From Allolobophora icterica (Eukaryota; Annelida; Clitellata; Crassiclitellata; Lumbricidae), in the NCBI GenBank assembly GCA_963556255.1, contig OY744604.1:95799980-95863979 (forward strand): a stretch of 64,000 nt of DNA, read 5' to 3'. The notes below the pieces were generated by a model. That model saw nothing but the letters and a program-made list of their open reading frames with translations, searched no databases and had not been told where the DNA came from. This document shows positions 11,650 through 21,424 of this stretch, in pieces; the first letter of the stretch is position 1; each line of letters starts with the position of its first letter. Both the position numbers and the translations under genes were made by a program.

Positions 11650-11723
11650 AACCGAACATAATTTTCTTATGGTAATGTAATGTGTTACAACAGAACTCAG
11701 TCCAATGACTGGGACAAGTAAGG
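11650..11723 (+). promoter_or_regulatory. Predicted promoter and 5' exon of gene B
   Basis: Equivalent of the block before genes A, C and E: an ACATAATTTTC TATA-like stretch, GTTACAACAGAACTCAG, and a donor-like CAA|GTAAGG. In this copy a hAT-type MITE has inserted just downstream, between the donor and the start codon. Confidence 0.4.
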
Positions 11724-11731
11724 CGTTTCAG

Positions 11732-12137
11732 CAGGGCATATTTTAACTGTATAACTAGTGGGACAAATGTCCCAGTAGTCTTAAGATTTGTCCCAGTAGT
11801 TTGGCTGATTTGTCCCAGGCAATGTATGACAGTGCCGGTATGTTTAAAGTATAACTAGTGGGACAGATGTTGGAGGAGTTTTAAGATTTGCCCAGTAGTA
11901 AAATCAGAATTAGTAAAACGCATTGTCATGAAATTCCCAAAAAAGGTCATCAAGTTTTTTGGAGATGAATTCCTAAAACAAGGTCGTCAACTGTTTTGGA
12001 GAGGAATTCCTAAAGGTCATCAACTTTTTTGGAGAGGAATTCCGAGTTCCAAAAAAGGTCATGAACTAAAAAAGGTCATGAACTAGACCCATGGCTGATT
12101 TTGTCTCAGTAGTCTAAATTCCTTAAAATATGCACTA
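11732..12137. mobile_element. hAT-type non-autonomous element (MITE), 406 bp
   Basis: The termini are CAGGGCATATTTTAA and, at the other end, TTAAAATATGCACTA, with a perfect 8-bp target duplication CGTTTCAG at 11724-11731 and 12138-12145. Copies A, C and E have the uninterrupted site (GCTTCAG once). The interior holds several copies of AAAAAAGGTCATGAACT-like motifs and GGGACAAATGTCCCAG, the latter shared with the short element at 18484-18576. Confidence 0.9.
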
Positions 12138-12217
12138 CGTTTCAGCCCTGGATTCGCCACAGGCGATATAATGATGACTTTGTGATTAAAAAATTTAAAC
12201 TTATATTTACATTTAAG

Positions 12218-14887
12218 ATGACGGAATATGTGGAAAAATCGCAGGAGGAAATTGTATCTGAATTCATTGTTGGGACATGCCAGTTGCTTCCAAAGTCGTA
12301 TGAAGCCATTTCTGAACCAACCCATATCGGAGACATATATGCGATATAAGTTGTGGCAGCTCTGCAGAGTTCTACACACGAATTCGTGCTTCGACGACAT
12401 TGATGAACTAATCTTCAGACGTGATCATTTGGCTTTCGCAGAAGATTTTCCAGTGTTGCCAAATGATGTTATATACCTTAGAATTGATATGGCTGCAAAA
12501 GCAGCTGGTCGTAACCTGAATTTTGTTGGGCAACCATGTACTGCGAAAGGTCCAGCGTTGCGCTTGCAAATAGGGGACCAAATGCGCCGAACGATAACGT
12601 CATGTGCTTGTGGTGCCCTGGATGGCCTAAAGAAGCTCGACATTGGCCTCAACGGCCTAGAAATCACGGATGGCCGACGACTGATACAATCTACGATGTT
12701 GTACAACAAGGTTGTCATGTGGTATATGCTCAACATCGTGCTTATAGGAATGATGAAGGGCAGTGGAGATTTTCATTTTCAGTAGCAGAAGTAATTTTAA
12801 TTCAGAGCTGGAGTCAAGTTCAGCAGATTGTATATCATATGCTCAGATTCTTCTCCAAGAGAGAATTAATACAAAAGGATTGTCCAAAGGAAGATGAGGT
12901 TCTCTGTACGTATCACTTAAAGACGCTGATGTTATGGACTTGTGAAGAGATGCCACCCGAATGGTGGAATTCCTCTTCTATTATTGCGATCTGCTGTGAG
13001 TTGCTTAAGAAGCTTTCAGAATGGCTAAAGCGGCGAAACTGTCCAAACTATTTCATTCCTGAAGCAAACTTATTTCATGAGGAATTGAGCTTGACAGTGC
13101 TTGACAAGACTGAAAGGCAATTGAATAAATTCTGCAAATCTGACATTCTTCGTCTATGGTTTGTCGAAAATTACATAGTTCCATTCATTCTAACATATTG
13201 CGACATTCATCATGTTATGGATCTTTTAAAGTGCATGCAATCTGTCATTGAATATCGGAAAAGGTTGCTGTCAAACTCCTTGGATTTATTGTTTTGCAAC
13301 GAATTAACATATTGCAACATCCACACGTAGATCTATTAATTCTGAAAATTACAACCAAGATCACTCTTACCTGTAATGCGTTCAATGAGAAAATACACAT
13401 TATTAGCAGACAGAAGCATGTCGATGCTACCAATGCCGGTTGGCGTTTCCTGTTTCACATGCTTTGATAGAACGGTGTTTTGTTTGATTACTGCATATAG
13501 TTTAGGTTATGGAAAAATATCATGGGATGGCGAACTATTCGAATATGTAAGACGATTTCTCTTCAAAAATAAAATCGTAAGATGTCAATATCATCGATTT
13601 CCAGAACCTCTAACAGCAGAGAAAAGCCAATGTCAACTTTTGCGAGGACAGGACTTGATGGAAAATTTAACTGGGTCAAATAGCCCTTCAGAATTTCAGC
13701 TATTGTCTGTCATGTCGATAGAGTGTCTTAGAAAGGCTCTGCAGTGTGACGACTCTCATTCCAAGACCATTGCTCCTGCAGCTTTGGTCTATCTGGCTGC
13801 TCTCCATTTTGCATTAACAGAATACCAATTAGTAATAGACCTCTGCTCAGAAGTCTTGTTGGGTCAAACGAACAAAATAGAAAATGAAACACTGAATGCA
13901 GGTTGTTTGTTCTTTATTGACGATGTTGTTAGAATCGTTGGATTGTGTCTGCTCTGCAAGAAGTTAAGTGAAAACGTGCATGTTATTAAGAGTCAGATTT
14001 ATCTTGATCTACGTCTTACACCAAAAGTGCTTGCTTATTACTTGACAGTAATCTGCACAAAAAGATTCTCTAAACATTTTGAATTGAATCCTGATTTCCC
14101 TACATCAGCATTTCCTCTAGACCAATTTGTTTTGGCTTTCGCCAAACAGAAGACAGAAATTTTAACGAAGTCATGCACTTGTTTGAAAACTGCCAGTCGG
14201 TGTGTATATCGCAGAATGGATTCAGTGACGGCAAATGCGACTTTAAGTGTGGATACTTTGATTGTTAAAGAAAATCTTATTGATTCTCTATCGGAATATG
14301 CTTTAGAAAATATGACATCATTCTACAGTATGGTCCACAAAGATTTTGGCATCAAGTGCAACACAGCTGACTGCTATCGGGCTTTGTATCTGTACAAGTG
14401 TCGCCAATACGGTGAAGTGTTGCATTTATGTGAAGAAATTCTGAAGGAGCTTGATCTGCAGAGCGATTTGGAGAAGTTTGCATTTGCGAATGTTTTGGTG
14501 ATGCCACCGTTTGACTCGTTTTTCGATAGAGACTGTCTGTTTTTTGTTGGTAGGATTGTTTTTGTCTGTTTTTTGTTGGTAGGATTGCATACGCTCCTTC
14601 ATTTTCTATCACCCCTGAATGATGATTATTTGCGGAAATTCAAGTTAGCTGTGCAATTTATTCACCAATATGTACATTTTTACTTTCTTCTGAAGCATTA
14701 CAGCGTAACAAGCTACCATTTTATTGGAAAACATTTCCTAGTGAGATATTTGAAACTCAGATGCTGTATGGACTGTAATCGTCCGTATAGAAAGGAACTA
14801 TCTAATTTTTGTGCTACGAAAATTAGCTTTCCATTTGAACACGTTATTCGATGGTTTCTTCGACAAAAACATAATGAAATCAATTAA
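12218..14887 (+). pseudogene. Mab-21/cGAS-like nucleotidyltransferase, copy B (decayed)
   Basis: Starts with the conserved ATG after TTTACATTTAAG (protein MTEYVEKSQEEIVSEF). TAA at 12347-12349 follows a net frame change around the GS motif. The FDDID metal-binding motif and FAEDFPVLPNDV survive in another frame. About 40 codons are deleted near 12470 relative to copy C. The frame shifts again near 12570, after which WCPGWP, QWRFSFSVAE and TYHLKTLMLW are readable. Two small deletions enclose a TAG at 13328-13330, and the frame is then open to 14887. Near 14534-14587 an imperfect tandem duplication of period 29 adds 11 residues in frame. This is clearly a pseudogene, though its C-terminal 500 codons are still open. 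Confidence 0.9.
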
Positions 14888-14889
14888 TA

Positions 14890-15610
14890 ATCACAATCAC
14901 ACAGTATTATCATGTAAATGACCAAGCACTGTTTTCTAATTTGTATGCCTTTATTTCTCATGTAAAGTTGAATACTGTATATAGTTTAGGAATGGTATTC
15001 AGTTGCCTAAATTCTTTGACATTCTATATAACTTAGTAATGTAAAGTTGCCAGTGTTCAATGTCAATGGCAGTAAAATAACCACCAAAGCAGCTTTACTC
15101 AGCCCAATACAGACAACTTAGCTGTCGTTACCAATTTGAAGGTCCGTATACCATCTGTCCACTGAAAATTGCCTGTGAGAGGCGCTTACATTTCATTCAT
15201 AACATTCAGAGGCCCGGTGCATTTACCCGGTGCATTGTGGACCATTGCATATCATGCAAGTAGGAGGATCTTAGATCGAATCCGTTCCTCATCAGGAACC
15301 AGTGCAGCGGTTGTCGCAAATATGCGGATATAAAAGAATATTCTGGCTTACTGGTTACGGGTAACCAAGGGGGGGAAGTTGAACCAAACTAAGAAATATA
15401 ATCCTTATATATGATTCACGTGTATATATATATGCAAAATATTTATATATACATAAATATATACTATATTACGAATATACATAGAATTGCATTTAAAACT
15501 GAAATCATAATACGTATGCATGAAATAGAACATTAGTCATATTTCTACTTGATGTTTCAGATGTTTCAAAATTTTAATAAGTAGATTAAGAATCTGATGT
15601 ATATATATAT
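14890..15610. other. 3' flank of gene B, no gene seen
   Basis: The first 100 bp match the 3' flanks of the other copies (TAATCACA...GTATTATCATGTAAA). The rest is AT-rich, with a TATATA-rich part around 15420-15480. No coding frame is convincing. Confidence 0.6.
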
Positions 15611-15619
15611 TACATATAC

Positions 15620-15860
15620 ATTTGTGTGTGCGTGTGTGTAGGTGTGTGTGGAACTGTGGGTGGGTGGTTTTTTGTCGGTGTGTGGTGAGTTGTGAGTATC
15701 TAGGTGTGTGGGGGTTTGTGAGTGGTGTGTTGTGTGTATGTGTGTGTGTGTGGGGATGGGTGGGTTTGTGGGTGGTGGGTTGTGTGTACGTGTGTGTGTG
15801 TTTGTCTGTGTGTATTCAAATATGTGTGTGTGTGTGTGTGTGTGTGTGGGTGAGGTATGG
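15620..15860. repeat. (TG)n-rich microsatellite
   Basis: Irregular TG/GTG-rich tract. Cysteine-valine frames across it are an artefact of the repeat. It occupies the same relative place downstream of gene B as the TG tract downstream of gene C. Confidence 0.95.
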
Positions 15861-15954
15861 TTGGGTCGGTCAGTGGGTGTGTGCGCGCGAAAGTTTCATA
15901 GGCTTACATAACAGAACCAACATTACATCATGTATTATATGTACTTTGTCATAA

Positions 15955-16305
15955 TTATTTATATAATATATTGTATTGTATTGTATTGTATTTACGAATT
16001 TATAAAGCGCCTCTCGCAGTACAACCTAATCAGAGGCGCTCCCAGTGCGAGGAACTCCGTGAGAAAAGAAAAGTCATAAGACAGCGAGAAGTAGTAGCAA
16101 TGACCCCAGTTAGGATCTGAGGACGAGTCACGGAAGGAAGATCATTCCAGAGGGACGGGCCATTGATGCGTAGGCACGGTGTTGAGCCATAGAAGTCCGG
16201 GCCCGAGGGACCAAGTGGTCATGTCGGTCTAAAGAACGGAGAGGACGGCCAGAGGCAGCCGAAAGAGGTCGACAGATAAGATCACAGAGATAAAGAGGAG
16301 CTTGT
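15955..16305 (-). mobile_element. CR1-like LINE 3' end
   Basis: Reads in from the 3' end with a (TATTG)n tail at 15968-15992, then TTTATAAAGCGCCTCTCGC and CAGAGGCGCTCCCAGTGCG. This is followed by the reverse complement of a CR1 RT tail up to the ATCACAGAGATAAAGAGGAG block. Confidence 0.8.
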
Positions 16306-16501
16306 TATATATACTATTATACATGTCAGCATACTGTATATAGAATGAAGTATTATATAGAATAGTAGTATAGATGGATGGATAGATAGATCCGGGTATC
16401 GAGCGCTGTTTCTTTCTGATGCGTTCTCCCTTTGCCTTATCATAATTCGCTATCGGTCGCCTATTACCATAATGAGTATGGTTCCCCATTGTCCTCTTTA
16501 C

Positions 16502-16760
16502 CAGTGGCGTAACCACGCCCCGGCAATTATGGGCAGTGCCCGGGTTGCAATTAATTCTGCCCGGGTTGTGCAAGCCAGAGAAATTACATATATTTTAGTA
16601 TTATTCAAGAAAACTGGATGGCACAACGCACCCACGAAATTAAGAAATTTTAATTTTGAGTTTGACATTGCTTCAGACAAAAGATTCAGAATGTTATGTG
16701 CCATCAGCCCATTGCGTCGACCTGCCTTTGCCGTCCCTCCCCACCAAGGCTACTTGAAGC
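16502..16760. mobile_element. hAT-type terminus (partial element)
   Basis: Begins CAGTGGCGTAACCACGCCCC, a classic hAT terminal sequence, inserted at CTCTTTAC within a flank module also present at 27650-27790 and 48655-48800. I could not find a matching right terminus, so the end coordinate is approximate and the element is probably truncated. Confidence 0.65.
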
Positions 16761-16769
16761 ATGAAAAGC

Positions 16770-16860
16770 CGGTCAGAAAGAGACAGAGAGACACAGAGAG
16801 ACAGATAGAGACAGGCAAGAGAGAGACAGAGAGAGACGAACAAGGCGCTAAAGACAGATA
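16770..16860. repeat. GA-rich low-complexity tract
   Basis: Degenerate (GAGACA)n-type purine-rich repeat. No gene is associated with it. Confidence 0.8.
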
Positions 16861-17189
16861 GTATTTCAGGCATTTCTTAGCACAGAGCTGACTTAAGGTG
16901 TGTGCGTTGGTTGTACACCTGAAAAGAGAATCTGGTAATATTAGTGTGCATGCGAATGAACGTATCTTCGTGTGAAACTGCAGGGTGCTCGCTTTTGCTG
17001 TGAGTCATCCAGGGTCAAATAGCTCCGACACACCAGGGTGACCTAGACAGATGCTACACGTGAAGACCGAAATATTCACGAACCACTCTTACAAACGTCT
17101 GTGAAGTTCTTACAAGTCGGTGATTCCGGTGAAGTTCAAAATAATTTAAATATAGGCTCTACGTAAAATTGCTGCGAGAAATAAGTTTA

Positions 17190-17505
17190 TTCAGCATCTG
17201 AAATATGCTGCTCCAATAACATAATTAAAATAAATCGTGTAAGAGTACAAAATAGACTTCAAATAGACCTATATTAAATATAATTTAACTATATTAAATA
17301 TAATTACCTTCAAAGTGACACTCTCTCTAGAGGGATTGCGCTCAAAGTGATAGTCTGTCTGCAGAGATTTCGCTCAAAGTCATACTCTGTTAGGAGAGAT
17401 TTCGCTCAAAGTCATAGTCGGTCTGGAGAGATTTCGCTCAAAGTTATAGTCTCTGTGGAACGATTTCGCTCTAAATCATAGTCTGTTAGGAGCGATTTCG
17501 CTCAC
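17190..17505. repeat. Tandem repeat, about six units of ~32 bp, with shared border
   Basis: The unit is close to TCGCTCAAAGTCATAGTCTG plus a variable GAGAGATT segment (17310-17505). The preceding 17190-17310 is the reverse complement of 9430-9570. Units are directly adjacent and vary throughout, so this is a minisatellite inside a dispersed repeat, not a spacer-repeat array. Confidence 0.8.
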
Positions 17506-17520
17506 ACACATAACCTATTA

Positions 17521-17523
17521 ACT

Positions 17524-17566
<43 letters not shown>

Positions 17567-17700
17567 GTCAGTCAACTAAGCATTGATATAGCGCCCCTTC
17601 AAGGAAACTATTCAGAGACGATCCCAGCCTTATCCCGGCGAAAGAGAGCAGAGTTAGAGCAGATTTAGAACTGACAAAGACCCCACTGGTGGCGATTCGA
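17521..17700 (-). mobile_element. CR1-like LINE 3' end with (ATCA)n tail
   Basis: A CAATCAATCA run and then GATATAGCGCCCCTTCAAGG, the reverse complement of the family 3' end. The coding part is only a short remnant. Confidence 0.65.
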
Positions 17701-18480
17701 TCTCATCACAACTTTCGTCATCTTATGTTCACAATGAGACATTTATAGCAGACCAAACCTCGAACACTGTGCTACAGTATTAGTGTCATCATGGGAAATG
17801 ATTCTGGTCATTTCTTCCAATACATACCGAATACAAACATCAAGCCAAACAATTATTGATTAATGTTTAAAATGTACAAGTAATCGTGACTTTATTTACA
17901 GTTAATGAATTATCTGTCTCACTTAGGCGGCTAGGCCTACTGTATTGGTTGTTGACTAGGCGCCGGTGAATAAGCCGGTTACTGTGACATAGCTTTTAAG
18001 GGGTGGGGCTGAAGAAACCCGGAGATTACTATAAACAGATTAGGTCATACAGTATGGTCCATCGTCTTTATTAACTAATCAGATGTATTGTGACTAATTC
18101 ACGTGCCATAATTGGAATCACATACACGAAAACAAGTTAGTGTTGATGGGCGTTAGATACGCCAAATGGACCAGTTACCTTCGAAACGGATCTTAACATC
18201 ACTAATTGCCTGTCTGGTCCATATTATCGTGCATTCAATCACGTGCCGTAGGCCTTTAGGCAACCTTGCAACTTGCGGTATTTCCCTGTCTCGTTCTATA
18301 GAGTAGGATGATTAATATATAGTATACTAATAGTAAATTTCACTATAAAATTTTAGTAGTTGAGTTAATCTAATATGATATAATCTGATCTAGTTTAATC
18401 TTGTGTAATCATGATGCGCAAAACTTGAGTCGACGGTCATTTCTAAGAAAAACAGCATTCCGAAATAACTATTCGAGGTC
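17700..18480. other. No gene seen
   Basis: No recognisable coding frame, RNA gene or element terminus. Confidence 0.5.
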
Positions 18481-18483
18481 AGT

Positions 18484-18576
18484 CATGGCATATTTTAACT
18501 GTATAACACGTGGGACAAATGTCCCAGTAGTCTTAGGATTTGTCCCAGTTGTATAAATCTGTTAAAATATGCACTG
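18484..18576. mobile_element. Very short hAT-like MITE, 93 bp
   Basis: The termini CATGGCATATTTTAAC and GTTAAAATATGCACTG are inverted repeats and match the ends of the 406-bp element at 11732-12137. Internally it keeps only GTGGGACAAATGTCCCAG and similar. Flanking bases do not match each other. Its right end coincides with the start of the segmental duplication. Confidence 0.75.
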
Positions 18577-19079
18577 CTAGGACGCGAGGAAATATTATAC
18601 TATCTGGTGTCATAGCGCAGAGCTTTGCCCCGTTTTATGCCATGTAGCGGTATTTAAACTTAACAAGTTTAAAAGGTCACGGTGATGCTTGGCGTATGCT
18701 CTTTATTGCAACACAATTTAATTTGTCATGTAGTCGATTTACCATCTAAAATTCAAAACATTTATGAAGCTAGAATCTCACCTCGAAGGTAATCCCATTA
18801 TTGTTCACGGATAAGAAAAATGAATGGCTTTCAGCTGCTTACAAATTAACCACTACAACTCTGTGGATTTGAAAATACACCCGAGCTTTAGACGAAATCT
18901 TAGGGTATCTAGTATAGGGCCTAAGTGAATTTCATAGCACGTCAGCGATGAAAAGATGGGTTATAGATTTACAACGGACAAGCGCATTGCACGTGAATAT
19001 TTAAATAGATTAATAGAACATGTTTATTCTCATATTGTTAACGCTTTAACTAAGAGCTCACTTCTTGGTATGCTAGAAA

Positions 19080-19285
19080 ATTGGTCACGTGCTTAAGTAT
19101 GAATTCGTATCAGGATCAGGAAGTTGCACTGCGAAGACTTAACATATGCTATTTTAATCGAGTTCAGTTTTACAATATACCGGTATATGAAGTTCAATTG
19201 TTTGATTTAATTCATTAACACTCCTTTCTAAAATTTTAGCATCGCTTAATGTAATTTTTAGTTTAATCGAAGCAAATATTTGTAA
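19080..19285 (-). repeat. Recurrent ~190-bp module, copy 2
   Basis: Near-identical to 2667-2870 as part of the segmental duplication. The minus-strand frame includes LSDAKILERSVNELNQT and is interrupted at the same TAA as in copy 1. Confidence 0.6.
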
Positions 19286-19330
19286 AACACCACTCGAAAA
19301 CTAAGCATAGGACACCAGCTTAGTAACGAG

Positions 19331-19629
19331 ATCTGCGTAAAGTCAGAGAGGTTGTCGAAAGGGTAGTCAAGAGGAGGTCCGAATCCGGTTTCCAAAGAGA
19401 TCCAGATCAAGAGAGTACGGCAGACCAGCTGCTAAGGCGGGTGTCTTTGGGTCGAGTATTGGAAGGCAGAGGATAAGATGAGTCAGGGTAAGAAATCTTG
19501 GAAAGGTGAGACTGGTTCTGAGTGGAAAGTCCGGGCGGGGGCCGCGGGGTAATAGATAGGGGAACCTGAGGCGGATGATGGAGGGTAAGTGGCAGTAATG
19601 TGGAGAAACCGGGAATTAGGAAGGGATAT
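19331..19629 (-). mobile_element. LINE 3' fragment private to duplication copy 2
   Basis: The reverse complement matches the LINE tail at 25700-25930 (ACACCCGCCTTA.CAGCTG, then GG.CCTCCT.TTGACTAC). It interrupts sequence that is continuous in copy 1 (TAACGAGAGTTGTTCCAAAT), so it inserted after the duplication. Confidence 0.8.
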
Positions 19630-20458
19630 TGTCCCAAATTCGTGATGCAATGTTGGATATGTGATGGCTAAGTCAGACCTCCTCTGTCCAGTGTTTCCAA
19701 TTAAGAAAAACTGTGCCTGCAGTGTCACATGCCAGCGCATCCGCTACACAAAATCCACATGCAACAGACCTCTTAATTTTATTACCAATACAGGGGGACT
19801 GGGAATGAAACCAAAAAATTTCGAATTTTTCATTTTTGGGATTTTATAACAATGACAATAAAAAAATTGTAATTTTTTGGCATCAAACTATGGCCTAACA
19901 TGTTAGATATATATAATGGAAAAGTATTAAATGCTTTGTGTATCAAATATAGCCCAGACTATCAAAATAATGAGTATCTCCGGGTGTTAATAGTTACCCC
20001 AGTAACGAGGCAACTTGTAACGTGAGCAGGGCATGTTGTAACGATATTGGGGATGAAAATTGTGCTTCTTTGCTAAATTATAACAGGAACAGTTTTGTAA
20101 TTACACCTTTAAAGTAATCGACGATGTTAGTTACGTCATTGCACAGTGTTGGATACTGAGGTAGGCCCCTAGTTTCTTATCAATCCTATAATTATTCCCA
20201 ACAGGAAATGATAACAGACATGGAATCAGTTACAGGAATACTTACTTTTATCCAAGGCACATCAGATACAGCAATAATATTTCACAACATGCATCTGTCA
20301 GTCACCTCAAAGTTCCATAGTGAAAACTGGAATGTGTTTCATAAAGTTTATGCAAAGTTCCTGAAACGTTGGAATCCTGTCAAGATTTAGCCATTGTTGT
20401 AGTGCCTGATCATCCCTGGTCTGCATCTCAGAATGTCTATCTTCTGGTTTTCTTCTCT

Positions 20459-20695
20459 TCATGTTAAGTCTGATGACAAATATGATGGACAGTTGTGAAA
20501 CTTAGATGGGTGCGTATCTCTTTTGCTAGTTTCGGGAGCTTTCGTGCCACACTGAGTACAGATCCATCGGCACGTGTGGCAGCGTGGCTCTCGACAATCT
20601 CTCAGGATTGCAGGGAACCTACGTAGCAATTCCTGCCTTAATGGGATCAACAAAATGAAGTCAAGAAATTTCTTCGTCTTACCATTCATCTGCAT
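20459..20695 (-). CDS. Small unassigned ORF, divergent to gene C
   Basis: A 78-residue frame on the opposite strand, about 0.5 kb upstream of gene C's predicted promoter. It opens MQMNGKTKKFLDF, continues LRQELLRRFPAI, and has a cysteine pair cluster CHTCRWICTQCG (C-x2-C-x3-C-x2-C) that could bind zinc, then HPSKFHNCPSYL. A relative of the N-terminal part (LRQELLRRLPAI) is seen on the minus strand near 52080-52185 upstream of gene E, truncated by a CR1 element. A frameshifted relative lies near 3890-3985 upstream of gene A. Recurrence suggests it was once coding, perhaps a 5' exon of a larger gene or of a transposon. I do not recognise it. Confidence 0.35.
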   Translation of the reverse strand: MQMNGKTKKFLDFILLIPLRQELLRRFPAILRDCREPRCHTCRWICTQCGTKAPETSKRDTHPSKFHNCPSYLSSDLT

Positions 20696-21204
20696 TTAAC
20701 TAAATCGGAGAGTTGACAGACAGCAAAAGTATTACAGACAATTAAGCACAGAAGTAACAATTTCCATGTAGTCGCTTCTATAGCGCACACACAAATCCTC
20801 CCCAATAGGGGCTAGTCCAGAAGCGACTAATCAGGGCTCACTACTTTCCTCGAGGTTAGGTCTATACATTGACAACAGAACGAGATTAGCTGCACTTGAT
20901 TCTGTAGAGCAACTCTGCAAATAATAATCGGGAGCCTAATAATAGATTTCTATTTGCAAAGTAAGAAATTGGAAGAAATCCCTGCCACACGACTCTAGCG
21001 TTAAAAGCTAACCTGCAAGTATCAAGGCGTCAGGTAACTCGGGTGATCTGATTGCCTTCGATAGCGAAATTTCGAAATGAGTTGCCAAATTTTCACTTCT
21101 AAATCTTATCGCCTATTTTAAACTGATAGGTCTCAAATGTAGGAACAAATCAATTGAATTTCTAGTCGAAAAACTCCTAACTTTAAACGAGTCGCCTCCT
21201 AGCG

Positions 21205-21421
21205 AACTGCATATAATTTCCTTATGTACATGTAACGTATTACAACAGAACTCAGATCAATGACTGGGAAAAGTAAGTTCTTCTCGTAGGTGCTTCAGCC
21301 CTGAGGCGAACGTACAGTGGTTCACCACATGTTCACCACAGATGATAATCATGATATGATGATGGCTTTAGACTACACGAAGATGATGAAAATGAAATCT
21401 GTTACTGTATTTACATTTAAG
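21205..21421 (+). promoter_or_regulatory. Predicted promoter, 5' exon and small intron of gene C
   Basis: ACGAGTCGCCTCCTAGCGAA precedes TATAAT (21212-21217). TTACAACAGAACTCAG then lies at the expected start distance. The donor-like AAA|GTAAGT has its GT at 21273-21274, and the acceptor-like TTTACATTTAAG ends at 21421. The implied intron is about 149 bp and the first conserved ATG lies four bases after it. The block is kept in four copies. Confidence 0.5.
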
Positions 21422-21424
21422 ACG

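Noticed and set aside
15622..15954. 110-residue Cys/Val/Gly-rich frame
   Set aside because: Lies on a TG-rich tract; composition is the repeat's.
17310..17505. CRISPR-like array of ~32-bp spacing
   Set aside because: Units are contiguous and vary throughout; there are no constant repeats with unique spacers, and the genome is animal.
21317..21424. N-terminal extension of gene C from the ATG at 21317
   Set aside because: It spans a predicted donor-acceptor region, is interrupted by an in-frame stop in copy E, and is not conserved as protein in D.
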